From CAYSZB01 sp964435475 (GTDB lineage Bacteria > Chloroflexota > Anaerolineae > Anaerolineales > Anaerolineaceae), in assembly GCA_964435475.1 (NCBI GenBank), contig CAYSZB010000001.1, positions 1-64,000 on the forward strand: a stretch of 64,000 nucleotides of DNA. The letters are read 5' to 3'. A program made the position numbers and the translations under genes. The notes under the pieces were generated by a model. The model was not told the DNA's origin, did no database searches, and saw nothing but the letters and a program-made list of their open reading frames with translations. Position 1 is the first letter of the stretch, and each line of letters begins with the position of its first letter. Below, in pieces: positions 33,931 through 42,652 of the stretch.

Positions 33931-34175
33931 ATGATATTGTCCATTGCCATGCTGGCGCTGCATACCCCGAACACCCCACAGAGATCTTTTGGGAGCACGT
34001 ATGGTTAAAGGTTGAGCGGGTGATCGAACAGGAACTCAACCCCGGGCAGTATCGCTTCATTGTCCAGGTTGAAGACCGGAGGAATTTTGAACTAATCTAT
34101 GTGATAGACGAAAACGATTGGTTTGTTGGTCTCTACCCCACTTGCATCGATGTGGGTAGGCCAAATAAAAATTAA
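33927..34175 (+). CDS. Small conserved-looking protein of unknown function
   Basis: The protein has 82 residues. The ATG overlaps the stop codon of the nucleotidyltransferase (ATGA at 33927-33930), and the aminotransferase follows 11 bases after the stop, so it sits inside an operon, which argues it is a real gene. The sequence is hydrophilic with several aromatic residues (EIFWEHVWLKVERVIEQELN, then YVIDENDWFVGLYPT) and looks like a small alpha/beta domain. I recognise no family. Confidence 0.65.
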   Translation: MNDIVHCHAGAAYPEHPTEIFWEHVWLKVERVIEQELNPGQYRFIVQVEDRRNFELIYVIDENDWFVGLYPTCIDVGRPNKN

Positions 34176-34186
34176 TAGGAGAGTGT

Positions 34187-35350
34187 ATGGAAAAAAGATA
34201 TTTGGGTGAGCGTGTTGCAGGATTGAAGCCTTCCGGGATACGGAAATTCTTCGATATTGCTGCCACAATGGATGATGTCATCTCGTTGGGCATTGGAGAA
34301 CCGGATTTTGCCACACCACAGCCGATCATCGAGGCAGGAATTGCTTCGCTGCAGAAAGGCGAGACGCATTACACATCGAACCACGGCTTGATGGACCTGC
34401 GCAGGGCGACATCGGACAAGCTGCTAAATCTCTACCAGGTCCCCTATAACCCCTCCAAAGAGATCGTTATGACCGTGGGGGTTTCAGAAGCGCTTTACCT
34501 GACCTTCACCGCGCTGCTCAACCCGGGCGATGAGGTGATCATCCCAACGCCGTGTTTTGTGTCTTACCAGGCGGAGGTCACCCTGGCAGGCGGCAAGGTG
34601 GTTGAGGTGCCGACCAACATGGAAAATAACTTTGAACCAGAGCCGGCGTTGATCGAAAAAGCGATCACCCCCAATACCAAAGCCATCCTGCTTGGCTATC
34701 CCAACAATCCCACCGGGGCGGTTGCCAGCCGCGAGACCCTTTTAAAGATCGCTGACCTGGCTGAAAAACATGACCTGATCGTTGTGTCGGATGAGATCTA
34801 TGACCGCCTGGTCTATGGCACACAACATGTCTGCTTTGCTTCGCTGCCCGGGATGCAGAAGCGGACCATTTTGTTGGGTGGGTTCTCAAAGTCATATGCC
34901 ATGACCGGCTGGCGCATTGGTTTTGCCGCCGGACCTGAGGAGATGATCGGCGGGTTGGTGCGGGTGCATCAATACACCGTGATGTCTGCACCGACGATAT
35001 CGCAGTTTGCCGCCCTCGAGGCATTGAAGGTCGGCGAACCTTATGTGCAGGAAATGGTTGCCGAGTATGACCGCCGAAGAAGGTTGATCGTGGATGGCTT
35101 AAATGCGATCGGCTTGCCCACCTTTGAACCCAGGGGAGCTTTCTATGCCTTCCCGAGCGTGCATAACACCGGGATGAATGATGAGGAGTTCTCAGAGAAG
35201 CTGTTGATGGAAGAACATGTGGCGGTCGTCCCGGGCAGGTCGTTTGGTGACAGCGGTATGGGTTTTGTGCGCTGTTCGTACGCCACGGCATACGAAAAGA
35301 TCGAAAAAGCGTTGGAAAGAATGCAAAACTTCTTAAAAAGGCACGCGTGA
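34187..35350 (+). CDS. PLP-dependent class I/II aminotransferase
   Basis: The protein has 387 residues, standard for fold-type I aminotransferases. It shows SLGIGEPDFATP, the substrate-site HYTSNHGLMDLR, the PLP-binding LGYPNNPTGAV and VVSDEIYDRLVY, the Schiff-base lysine in GGFSKSYAMTGWRIGF, and the C-terminal Arg in GFVRCSYATAYE. The AspAT-Ib-like pattern suggests aspartate, alanine or aromatic amino-acid transamination with 2-oxoglutarate; specificity cannot be fixed. AGGAGAG precedes the ATG. It ends the nucleotidyltransferase transcript, before a bidirectional terminator. Confidence 0.92.
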   Translation: MEKRYLGERVAGLKPSGIRKFFDIAATMDDVISLGIGEPDFATPQPIIEAGIASLQKGETHYTSNHGLMDLRRATSDKLLNLYQVPYNPSKEIVMTVGVSEALYLTFTALLNPGDEVIIPTPCFVSYQAEVTLAGGKVVEVPTNMENNFEPEPALIEKAITPNTKAILLGYPNNPTGAVASRETLLKIADLAEKHDLIVVSDEIYDRLVYGTQHVCFASLPGMQKRTILLGGFSKSYAMTGWRIGFAAGPEEMIGGLVRVHQYTVMSAPTISQFAALEALKVGEPYVQEMVAEYDRRRRLIVDGLNAIGLPTFEPRGAFYAFPSVHNTGMNDEEFSEKLLMEEHVAVVPGRSFGDSGMGFVRCSYATAYEKIEKALERMQNFLKRHA

Positions 35351-35373
35351 GCGTTAAAATTTTACGGATCATA

Positions 35374-35401
35374 AAAGTGGGCCGATTTTATGGCCCACTT
35401 T
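35374..35401. terminator. Bidirectional terminator
   Basis: AAAGTGGGCC (35374-35383) pairs perfectly with GGCCCACTTT (35392-35401). It separates the rightward aminotransferase from the leftward flavodoxin gene; the T-run is best on the minus strand. Confidence 0.85.
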
Positions 35402-35489
35402 GATTAACTCCTTATAAAATTATCGTCATAAAATGTAAGTGATTAAAATTTTCAACTCACTTGCAAATAATTGTCAACTTTCGCACTCA

Positions 35490-35957
35490 TTATTGGGCAG
35501 CTAGAATATGCTTTGCCCATTCGATGACCCGCTCAATTTCACCATCCTTGAGGGGACCTTCGGAATCCTTGACCAGAAACCACTCGGGGGGTACAAGCAG
35601 TCTGGCACCTTTACTTTGCAATCCCTTGCCCATCTTTTCGGCTGCATAACCGAAGATCTTGACCATGAAGGTCAGGAACCTGGAGTTGACATCTGCCATT
35701 GAGAGACGGGTGTCAAAGACTGCCGCCTTTACGTCTTTCAATGAGTCGGCGGACAGGGTCTTTAACCAGGCTTTGATATCCGGCGAAGCGCTGAAGGCAC
35801 GCGTGGGCGAGCCCAATACCAGCAGCTCAACCTCGTGCAGTTGCTCTGCGGCCATGTTTTGAACTTTTACTGTCTCACATGCCAGTGCTCCGGCAAGTGT
35901 TTCAGCGATCTTTTGTGTGTTTCCATAAAAAGAGTCATAAACGATCAATGTTTTCAT
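35490..35957 (-). CDS. Flavodoxin-family protein
   Basis: The protein has 155 residues. The FMN phosphate loop is YDSFYGNTQKIAE (about residues 8-20), followed by the second flavin loop LGSPTRAFSASPD and the third near FDTRLS. Short-chain flavodoxin folds carry electrons between redox enzymes; this one could also be a flavodoxin-like quinone or NAD(P)H reductase. It is the last of three leftward genes after the bi-domain oxidoreductase and corA, 38 bases downstream of corA. Confidence 0.85.
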   Translation of the reverse strand: MKTLIVYDSFYGNTQKIAETLAGALACETVKVQNMAAEQLHEVELLVLGSPTRAFSASPDIKAWLKTLSADSLKDVKAAVFDTRLSMADVNSRFLTFMVKIFGYAAEKMGKGLQSKGARLLVPPEWFLVKDSEGPLKDGEIERVIEWAKHILAAQ

Positions 35958-35995
35958 TTTTAAATGCTCCAGTACTTGGTAAAACGAAGGCCTGC

Positions 35996-37015
35996 TTAAA
36001 TATCCAGGTCGCGCGTCTTTTTCTCAAGTCGCCTGAGAAGGATAAAGTTTATCACAGCTATGACTGCAAAGACGAGAAAGAGCAGCAGATATGCGATTCT
36101 CCAGTTTTCCGGGCCAGTGATCATGGTGTACTCAGACATGCCGCCAATACCCGAAAGCAGGGTCAGCGGCATGAAAATGGTGGTTATGAGAGTCAGGCGG
36201 CGAACGATGGCATTGGTCTGGTTGGCTGCCCTGGACATCTGGTTGTTGAGCATCGAAAGGTACATTTCCATCAGGCTGGTCACCAGGTCGCGGGAGTTTT
36301 CTGTCAACTCATAAAATTTAGTGAGATGGTCATGGATATCGCGGTAAAAGTAGATCGCCTGGTCCGGGATGTAAGGACTGTCTTTGCGGGTGATCTTGCC
36401 CAGGATTTCACGTTCATGGAAAAGACTTTTACGGATGGTCAACAGGTCTTTACGTGATTTCAACAGGAGGGCGGGTTTGAAGTCTGCCAGTTCAGTAAGA
36501 ATGGTTTCTTCATACTTGTCCAGCTCATCCTCGATCGCATCCAGCGCCAGGAATTTTTGGTCGACGATCTTATCCATGATCAAGTGCAGGAGGAAAGCCG
36601 GGCCTTGTTGCACCAGGTTGGCACTGGCCTCGACCTTTTTGAGTACATTGTTGATGAGCGGCTGACCTTTAGAATCATTTCTGCTGACTGTCACCAGGAA
36701 CCGCTCACCCAGGAACGCGTCCACCTCGTAGACTAAAACCTCTTCAGGGGTGTACTCAAAGGCATTGAATATCAGGAAGGTGTGGTTGCCATATTCATCC
36801 ACCTTGGGCAGCTGGTTCTCATCCAGGCAGTCTTCTATTGCCAGGGGATGCAAACCCAGAAGATCGATCAGCGGGGTGAGATCTTCTTTGGTGGGCTGGC
36901 AGTGATCGATCCAGATATAGCCGGTGGCAAGGTCTGATGACATTGCTTCTGATAATGACGCCAGCGTTAGAATCTTGCCGATCTCTGAGATGTAGTAAAA
37001 ATGGGTTTCAGGCAT
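35996..37015 (-). CDS. corA: CorA-family metal ion transporter with GMS in place of GMN
   Basis: The protein has 339 residues. The N-terminal alpha/beta cytoplasmic domain (LLGLHPLAIEDCLDENQLPKVDEYGN) and long pore helix are typical of CorA. Two C-terminal transmembrane helices end in a basic tail (RRLEKKTRDLDI). The pore-mouth loop, GMN in classic magnesium channels, here reads GIGGMSEYTMITG, so the Asn is replaced by Ser. Divergent CorA-like transporters with such loops can carry other divalent ions. The ATG directly follows the stop of the upstream oxidoreductase gene (TAAATG), indicating coupling. Confidence 0.88.
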   Translation of the reverse strand: MPETHFYYISEIGKILTLASLSEAMSSDLATGYIWIDHCQPTKEDLTPLIDLLGLHPLAIEDCLDENQLPKVDEYGNHTFLIFNAFEYTPEEVLVYEVDAFLGERFLVTVSRNDSKGQPLINNVLKKVEASANLVQQGPAFLLHLIMDKIVDQKFLALDAIEDELDKYEETILTELADFKPALLLKSRKDLLTIRKSLFHEREILGKITRKDSPYIPDQAIYFYRDIHDHLTKFYELTENSRDLVTSLMEMYLSMLNNQMSRAANQTNAIVRRLTLITTIFMPLTLLSGIGGMSEYTMITGPENWRIAYLLLFLVFAVIAVINFILLRRLEKKTRDLDI

Positions 37016-39208
37016 TTACTTTAACCATCCTTCGTTAGAGGAGGGTTCGGGTGTGATGGTATGTGTGCCGCCCTCGCGCAGTGCCTTCAAGGCAACAAAA
37101 CTGGCTCTGGTGGTGGCGATCACCTGGTCGTAGGGGATCGGCGGCTGACCGTGCACGCGCAGTGCTTCAATAAATTCTGCCCAGCATGCCTGGTGTCCTT
37201 TATCCTGCTTGAACAGCGATTTATGTGTCTTTAAATGAGCCTTGTTCGCCATTTCCAGGCTGCGGAAGTCGTTGAGCACCGCCACCCGGCCCCCACAGAA
37301 GACTTCCACCCGTTCCTTGGGATAGGCCTTATCGCCATTGGCAAGATAGGTGATCGTGCCGATGGAGCCATCGGCATACTTCAAGGTCAGGATCACATTG
37401 TCCTGGTTGTACCTGCCGTTATCGGGCAGTCCATCCGCGCTCACCGATAGCGGGTTTTGACCCACCAGGAAGGTCAAAAAGTCAATGAAGTGGCAGCCTT
37501 CGCCAATGATGCGACCGCCACCCTGCGCCGGGTCCTGCGTCCAATGGTCGAGTGGCAAATAGCCGGCGTTGACCCGGTAATGGACCACCATGGGTTCGCT
37601 GCGACCATCCAGGAAGGATTTCACCTCTTTAGCCAGGGGGGCAAAACGGCGGTTGAAACCGACCGTCATCATGGGCGTCTCTTCCTTGCCCAGGACCGGG
37701 ATGAGTGTGTTTAGCTGTTCCTCGTTGATTGCCAGGGGCTTCTCGCAAAAGACATGTTTTTTGGCTTCCAGGGCTTTCAGGATCTGTTCGGCATGCAGGT
37801 GATGGCGGGTGAGGATCGCCACCAGGTTGATCGCCGGGTCGGAAAAGATCGTTTCCGGGTCGGAGGCTGAAAAGCCAAAACCAAAGCGTTTTGCGGCATG
37901 GTTGGCGCTCACACCGGTTGCGGAAACAATACCCAGCGGGGCGATCCCGCCCACCTTTTTCACGGCAGGGAGGAAAGTGGAACGGGCATAGTTGCCGGCG
38001 CCCAGTACCCCCAGGGCGATGATCTCACCGGGGCGCAGGCGCACGACCGGGGCTTCCAGGTTGGGAACACGCGGCTGTGGCTGGGAGGGACTTTCGGGGT
38101 AGGTCAGGACAACCCCCAGGAAAGGCTCGGGAATTTTGGCGGTCAGCATGCCGTAGGCTTTAGCCGCATCTTCGATCGGGAAGCGATGGGTGATCAGCGG
38201 AGAGATGTCGATCTTTTTGGCTGCCAGCAGGTCGATGAAGGCCTCCATGTTGCGCTGTTCTGTCCAGCGCACGTAGGCAATGGGGTAATCAACGCCCTTT
38301 TCTTCATAATCCACGTCATAGCGGCCTGGCCCGTAGGAACGGGACACCACCAGGTCGAGTTCTTTTTGATAGTACTGCTTGCGGGGGATATTGAGCCCCA
38401 CCGCACCCACTGCTACAACTTTCGCCCTGTCGCGGGCGATCTCGCCGGCCAGGATCACCGGGTCATCTGAGGTGGTGTCTGCGCAGATGATCACCGCATC
38501 CACACCCCGCCCGGAACTGAATGCCTGGGCGGCTTCTTCTGCGTTCCTGCGCAGGGCGGCTGTGGCACCCATCTGTGCGGCGAGGGCAATGCGGGCGGGA
38601 TCCAGGTCGATCCCCAAAACGAAGCAGCCCGCTGCCTGGGCAATGGCGGTGGTAAGCAGGCCCAACAAGCCCAGGCCGATCACCGCAAGGCGTTCGCCAA
38701 CCTGCGGTTGTGCCAGGCGGAAACCCTGCATGGCGACCGCACCCAATGTGGCGAAGGCCGCGCTTTCAAAATCGACTGAATCAGGTAATTTGACTAGCAG
38801 GTTCTGCGGAACAGAGACATACTCGGCATGCACGGCATGTCCGCCGCCCCCGCATGCCACCCGGTCACCTACCCTGAAACCCACCAGGTCGGGTCCAACC
38901 TCGCTGATCGTACCGGCGCATGAGTAACCCAATGCCATGGGTTCATCCAGGCGGTTCAGTGCCGCTTCAATGGTTGTGGCAATGCCTTCCCGTTTGGCTT
39001 TATCGACCACCTGGCGCACCAGGTCGGGTCGAGAGTGGGCTTTGCCCAGCATGGACTGCCTGGCAAACTCCACCACCATGCGTTCTGTGCCAACCGAAAC
39101 AAGCGAGGCGGCATTGCGCACAATGGCCGAATTGGTCGACACTTGCGGCGCGGGTATATCCACGACCCGTGTTTCTCCTGATTTCATGTCTTGCAGCAGT
39201 TGTTTCAT
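37016..39208 (-). CDS. Bi-domain oxidoreductase (MDR dehydrogenase fused to Gfo/Idh/MocA)
   Basis: The protein has 730 residues. Residues about 1-355 form a medium-chain alcohol-dehydrogenase-like unit (LGYSCAGTISEVGPDLVGFRVGDRVAC, and the NAD loop VIGLGLLGLL) without the structural-zinc Cys cluster. Residues about 385-725 form a Gfo/Idh/MocA unit (GVLGAGNYARSTFLPA, then CEKPLAINEEQL with the catalytic Lys-Pro, then GGGRIIGEGCHFIDFLTFL). This fusion is typically found in surface-polysaccharide loci, often beside heparinase II/III-like genes such as the one at 11001. It probably oxidises or isomerises a sugar or NDP-sugar. Promoter-proximal gene of the corA-flavodoxin set. Confidence 0.9.
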   Translation of the reverse strand: MKQLLQDMKSGETRVVDIPAPQVSTNSAIVRNAASLVSVGTERMVVEFARQSMLGKAHSRPDLVRQVVDKAKREGIATTIEAALNRLDEPMALGYSCAGTISEVGPDLVGFRVGDRVACGGGGHAVHAEYVSVPQNLLVKLPDSVDFESAAFATLGAVAMQGFRLAQPQVGERLAVIGLGLLGLLTTAIAQAAGCFVLGIDLDPARIALAAQMGATAALRRNAEEAAQAFSSGRGVDAVIICADTTSDDPVILAGEIARDRAKVVAVGAVGLNIPRKQYYQKELDLVVSRSYGPGRYDVDYEEKGVDYPIAYVRWTEQRNMEAFIDLLAAKKIDISPLITHRFPIEDAAKAYGMLTAKIPEPFLGVVLTYPESPSQPQPRVPNLEAPVVRLRPGEIIALGVLGAGNYARSTFLPAVKKVGGIAPLGIVSATGVSANHAAKRFGFGFSASDPETIFSDPAINLVAILTRHHLHAEQILKALEAKKHVFCEKPLAINEEQLNTLIPVLGKEETPMMTVGFNRRFAPLAKEVKSFLDGRSEPMVVHYRVNAGYLPLDHWTQDPAQGGGRIIGEGCHFIDFLTFLVGQNPLSVSADGLPDNGRYNQDNVILTLKYADGSIGTITYLANGDKAYPKERVEVFCGGRVAVLNDFRSLEMANKAHLKTHKSLFKQDKGHQACWAEFIEALRVHGQPPIPYDQVIATTRASFVALKALREGGTHTITPEPSSNEGWLK

Positions 39209-39295
39209 ATCATTTCCGTGAATTTAAGATATTCTTACCTGGATAGTTGCAATTCTTGTGCAGATTATAGTCCAATTTTCACCAGCCTGGTCCAA

Positions 39296-39325
39296 ATGAC
39301 AGCCACCCTGAAAGTGTACTATAAT
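39296..39325 (+). promoter_or_regulatory. Promoter of the polysaccharide export/synthesis locus
   Basis: ATGACA (39296-39301), 18 bp, TATAAT (39320-39325). It is the only clear promoter I see ahead of the tightly spaced rightward genes from 39364 onward. Confidence 0.6.
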
Positions 39326-39363
39326 AACTTGCAGAAAAAATCTACCCTTGTGAGGTCGCTTAT

Positions 39364-40191
39364 TTGATCGCCAACCGGCATACCCAAGTCTACGATTCAA
39401 CCAAACGGCCTGCCCCTGCCATCGAAGAGATCCGCCAGGTGTTTCGCTACCGCTACCTGATCGGGCAATTGTTGCGGCGGGATATTTTGACCCGCTACAA
39501 ACGCTCGGCGCTTGGTGTGGCATGGACGATGATCAACCCTCTTGGCACCATGCTCATCCTGGCGGTTGTGTTCTCGCAAGTCTTCAAGATGGAAGGCTAT
39601 GCCTCTTTCATCTTGACCGGCTTAATGGCGTGGAATTTCTTTGCCCAGGCATCCAACGCTGCCATCATTAACCTGGTGTGGGGCGGGGGGCTTATCAAGC
39701 GCATTTACATCCCCCGTACCTCCTTTGCCATTGCGGCTGTGGGCACCGGGCTGGTTAACCTGGCCCTAGCGCTGATCCCCTTGATCGTCGTGGTGGTGAT
39801 CAATGGTCTCAAGATCACCTGGGCGATCGTATTCCTGCCCGTGCCCATCCTCCTGCTGGCGATGTTCACCCTGGGTGTGGGACTGTTCCTGTCCTCCTTT
39901 GCAGTGTACTTCCCGGATGTGGCTGAAATGTACCAGATTGTCCTGACTGCCTGGATGTACCTGACTCCGATCATTTACCCGGTCGACCGGCTGCCGGAAC
40001 TGGCGCAAAAGATCATCCCCTTCGTCAACCCGATGTACTGGCTGGTTGAATTGTTCCGTATGCCGATCTATGCCGGCAAGATCCCGCCCTGGTCGATGAT
40101 CTGGCCAATTTCATTACTCTGCATCGTTGTCCTGGTGTTTGGCTGGTGGTTCTTCTGCCGGCGGGCGGATGAAATGGCATACAGGATATAA
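39364..40191 (+). CDS. ABC-2 type polysaccharide exporter permease (Wzm/RgpC-like)
   Basis: The protein has 275 residues with a TTG start behind TGAGGT; no in-frame ATG occurs early enough to preserve the conserved N-terminus. The family opening is present (YRYLIGQLLRRDILTRYKRSALGVAWTMINPL), followed by six predicted membrane helices and the conserved YFPDVAEMYQIVLTAWMYLTPIIYPVDRLP. It pairs with the ATPase encoded 12 bases downstream to move an undecaprenyl-linked glycan across the membrane. The neighbouring rhamnose genes suggest the cargo is a rhamnose-containing polymer. Confidence 0.92.
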   Translation: MIANRHTQVYDSTKRPAPAIEEIRQVFRYRYLIGQLLRRDILTRYKRSALGVAWTMINPLGTMLILAVVFSQVFKMEGYASFILTGLMAWNFFAQASNAAIINLVWGGGLIKRIYIPRTSFAIAAVGTGLVNLALALIPLIVVVVINGLKITWAIVFLPVPILLLAMFTLGVGLFLSSFAVYFPDVAEMYQIVLTAWMYLTPIIYPVDRLPELAQKIIPFVNPMYWLVELFRMPIYAGKIPPWSMIWPISLLCIVVLVFGWWFFCRRADEMAYRI

Positions 40192-40203
40192 GGTGGGGTG
40201 ACG

Positions 40204-40971
40204 ATGACCGAGTATTTCATTCAACAGCCTCCCCAGATATCCCTGCAGGACATCGTGGTCAGTTACAAAGCACCGACCGAACGCTTTGCTACTTTTAAAG
40301 AGTATGCCATCCGCGTGGTGCAGGGAAAAATACGCCAGGCGGAGTTCCTGGCGGTCAACCACATCAACCTGGATATCTACCGCGGCGAGGTGTTTGGCGT
40401 TATCGGGCAGAACGGCGCCGGTAAAAGCACCCTTTTGAAAGTGGTGGCCCGCGTTTTGCCGCCCACCGAAGGGCGCGTGGTGATCCATGGCTGGATTGCA
40501 CCGCTTTTGGAACTGGGAGCTGGTTTTCACCCTGAACTGACCGGCAGGGAGAACATTTTCCTGAATGGTGCCATTTTGGGCTTCAGCCGCAAGGAGATCG
40601 AGGGCTACTTCCAGGAAGTGGTGGATTTTTCCGAATTGGGTGAATTTATTGAGGCGCCCATCCGCACTTATTCGTCGGGCATGCTTGGCAGGCTGGGTTT
40701 TGCAGCCGCGACTGTGCAGCGCCCGGATATTCTCCTGGTGGACGAGGTGCTGAGCGTGGGCGATGAAGCTTTCCAGGAAAAGTGTTTCAAGCGCATTGAC
40801 TCCTTCCGTGGTCAGGGTACCACCATCCTGATGGTCACCCATGCCATGGCCCAGGTCTCGGAAATGTGCCAGAGGGCCGCCTGGTTGGATCATGGCAACC
40901 TGATGTTCGTGGGCAAACCCGTGGACGTGATCAGTGCCTACCGGGCAAGTTTTGACTGGCATGAGAAGTAA
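40204..40971 (+). CDS. ABC exporter ATPase (Wzt/RgpD-like, no glycan-binding tail)
   Basis: The ATG at 40204 is used, behind GGTGGGGTG. The protein has 255 residues. Walker A is GQNGAGKSTLL, the signature motif YSSGMLGRLGFA, Walker B ILLVDEVLSVGD and the switch His in MVTHAM. The N-terminal insertion (TERFATFKEYAIRVVQGK) is typical of polysaccharide-export ATPases. It ends soon after the nucleotide-binding domain. O-antigen Wzt proteins that recognise methylated chain ends have a further ~150-residue beta-sandwich, which is absent here. The permease lies directly upstream and rmlC follows. Confidence 0.92.
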   Translation: MTEYFIQQPPQISLQDIVVSYKAPTERFATFKEYAIRVVQGKIRQAEFLAVNHINLDIYRGEVFGVIGQNGAGKSTLLKVVARVLPPTEGRVVIHGWIAPLLELGAGFHPELTGRENIFLNGAILGFSRKEIEGYFQEVVDFSELGEFIEAPIRTYSSGMLGRLGFAAATVQRPDILLVDEVLSVGDEAFQEKCFKRIDSFRGQGTTILMVTHAMAQVSEMCQRAAWLDHGNLMFVGKPVDVISAYRASFDWHEK

Positions 40972-41001
40972 AATGAGAGCAGATGGCAAGGAATTAATAA
41001 G

Positions 41002-41571
41002 ATGAAAATGATACCGACCAGGATCAAGGATGTCATGCTGATCGAACCACAGGTGTTTGGTGACCCGCGCGGGTTTTTCATGGAAACCTATCACCAGCAG
41101 AAATTCAGCCAGGTTGGCTTGACGGAAAACTTCGTCCAGGATAACCATTCCGGTTCAGTCCAGGGCACGTTGCGCGGGTTGCACTACCAGGTGCGCCAGC
41201 AGCAGGGCAAGTTGATCCGCGTGGCGGTTGGCGAGATCTTTGATGTTGCAGTCGATATTCGCCGCTCTTCGCCAACCTTCGGGCAGTGGGTGGGGGAGCG
41301 CCTTTCAGCGCAGAACAGGTGCCAGTTATGGGTGCCTCAGGGTTTTGCCCATGGCTTTTACGTGTTGAGTGAGTGGGCAGAGGTCTTATACAAGGCGAGC
41401 GATTTTTATGCCCCCGAGTGGGAAAGGACCATCCGCTGGAATGACCCAAAGATCGGCATTGAGTGGCCTTTGCTGGATGGCGTTGAGCTTAAATTGAGTG
41501 AAAAAGACCGCCAGGCTGCCCTTTTACAGGATGCAGATCTGGCAGACCAGGAAGAGGGAGAGAATTTATGA
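41002..41571 (+). CDS. rmlC: dTDP-4-dehydrorhamnose 3,5-epimerase
   Basis: The protein has 189 residues. The double-stranded beta-helix (cupin) has the catalytic His in the TLRGLHYQ block, the substrate loop QDNHSGSVQG, the Tyr-containing FAHGFYVLSEWAEVLYK, and the closing ERTIRWNDPKIGIEWP. It epimerises C3 and C5 of dTDP-4-keto-6-deoxyglucose on the way to dTDP-L-rhamnose. Its stop overlaps the rmlB start (ATGA at 41568-41571). Confidence 0.94.
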   Translation: MKMIPTRIKDVMLIEPQVFGDPRGFFMETYHQQKFSQVGLTENFVQDNHSGSVQGTLRGLHYQVRQQQGKLIRVAVGEIFDVAVDIRRSSPTFGQWVGERLSAQNRCQLWVPQGFAHGFYVLSEWAEVLYKASDFYAPEWERTIRWNDPKIGIEWPLLDGVELKLSEKDRQAALLQDADLADQEEGENL

Positions 41572-42647
41572 AAAATGTGCTGGTAACCGGTGGGGCGGGG
41601 TTTATCGGGTCGAATTTCATCCATTATTTATTGAATGCTGATCCAGAGGTGCGCATTGTCAACCTGGATGCCCTGACCTATGCCGGCAGCCTGGAAAACT
41701 TGCGCGATCTGCCCGACCCACAACGCCATTTCTTCATTCAGGGCAGCATTGTGGATCGAAAACTGGTCGACCAGGTCTTTGAGCAGTATAGCATTGACAC
41801 GGTCGTCCATTTTGCAGCGGAGTCACATGTTGACCGCTCCATTTTGGACCCCGGGGTGTTTGTTGAGACCAATGTGGTGGGCACCTTCACCCTGTTGGAG
41901 TCCGCCCGCAAAGCCTGGCTGGTGGAGAAACGCCTGCCGATCGAGGCTGTGCGCTTTCATCATGTCTCCACCGACGAAGTTTTTGGCACGCTTGAGAGAA
42001 CTGCCCCGCCATTTGAAGAAAAGACACCTTATGCCCCGCGTTCCCCTTATGCTGCCGCCAAGGCGTCCAGCGACCATTTCGTGCGTGCCTATCACACGAC
42101 CTATGGCTTGCCGATCAGCATCACCAACTGCTCGAACAACTACGGTCCGCGCCAATTCCCGGAGAAGCTGATCCCCCTGATGATCCTCAACGCCGCCAGC
42201 GGCAGGAAACTGCCGGTGTATGGCGATGGCATGCAGGTGCGTGACTGGTTGTATGTCGAAGACCACTGCAAGGCCATTCACCGCGTGATCCTGGAAGGAC
42301 GCGTGGGCGAGACCTACTGCGTGGGTGGCGACAACCAGCCGCCCAATATCGAGGTGGTCAAGACCATCTGCCGCATCATGGACGAGCTGCAGCCTGCCTC
42401 ACCCTTCAAACCCCACGAACAGTTGATCAACTATGTCACCGACCGCCCGGGTCATGACCGCCGTTATGACATCAATACCGAAAAGATCAGCGCAGAGTTG
42501 GGCTGGGAACCGGGTCTGTCCTTTGAGCAGGGCATGCTGAAGACCGTGCAGTGGTACCTGGACAACCCCCAGTGGGTCCAGGCGATCATGCAGCAGTCTG
42601 ACTACAACACCTGGGTCCAGCGCAACTATACGGAAAGGAAGGGATAA
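41568..42647 (+). CDS. rmlB: dTDP-glucose 4,6-dehydratase
   Basis: The protein has 359 residues. It is an extended short-chain dehydrogenase with VTGGAGFIGSNF at the N-terminus, HFAAESHVDRSI, the catalytic Thr-Asp-Glu of HVSTDEVFG, the YxxxK pair in SPYAAAKASSDH, NCSNNYGPRQFPEKLIP, and RPGHDRRYDI near the C-terminus. It converts dTDP-glucose to dTDP-4-keto-6-deoxyglucose with tightly bound NAD. It is translationally coupled to rmlC by a 4-base overlap and followed by rmlA after 5 bases. Confidence 0.95.
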   Translation: MKNVLVTGGAGFIGSNFIHYLLNADPEVRIVNLDALTYAGSLENLRDLPDPQRHFFIQGSIVDRKLVDQVFEQYSIDTVVHFAAESHVDRSILDPGVFVETNVVGTFTLLESARKAWLVEKRLPIEAVRFHHVSTDEVFGTLERTAPPFEEKTPYAPRSPYAAAKASSDHFVRAYHTTYGLPISITNCSNNYGPRQFPEKLIPLMILNAASGRKLPVYGDGMQVRDWLYVEDHCKAIHRVILEGRVGETYCVGGDNQPPNIEVVKTICRIMDELQPASPFKPHEQLINYVTDRPGHDRRYDINTEKISAELGWEPGLSFEQGMLKTVQWYLDNPQWVQAIMQQSDYNTWVQRNYTERKG

Positions 42648-42652
42648 TAATT

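Noticed and set aside
40114..41148. Antisense open frame of 344 codons
   Set aside because: It is opposite the ABC ATPase and rmlC genes, whose motifs are complete. It is a product of biased codon use.
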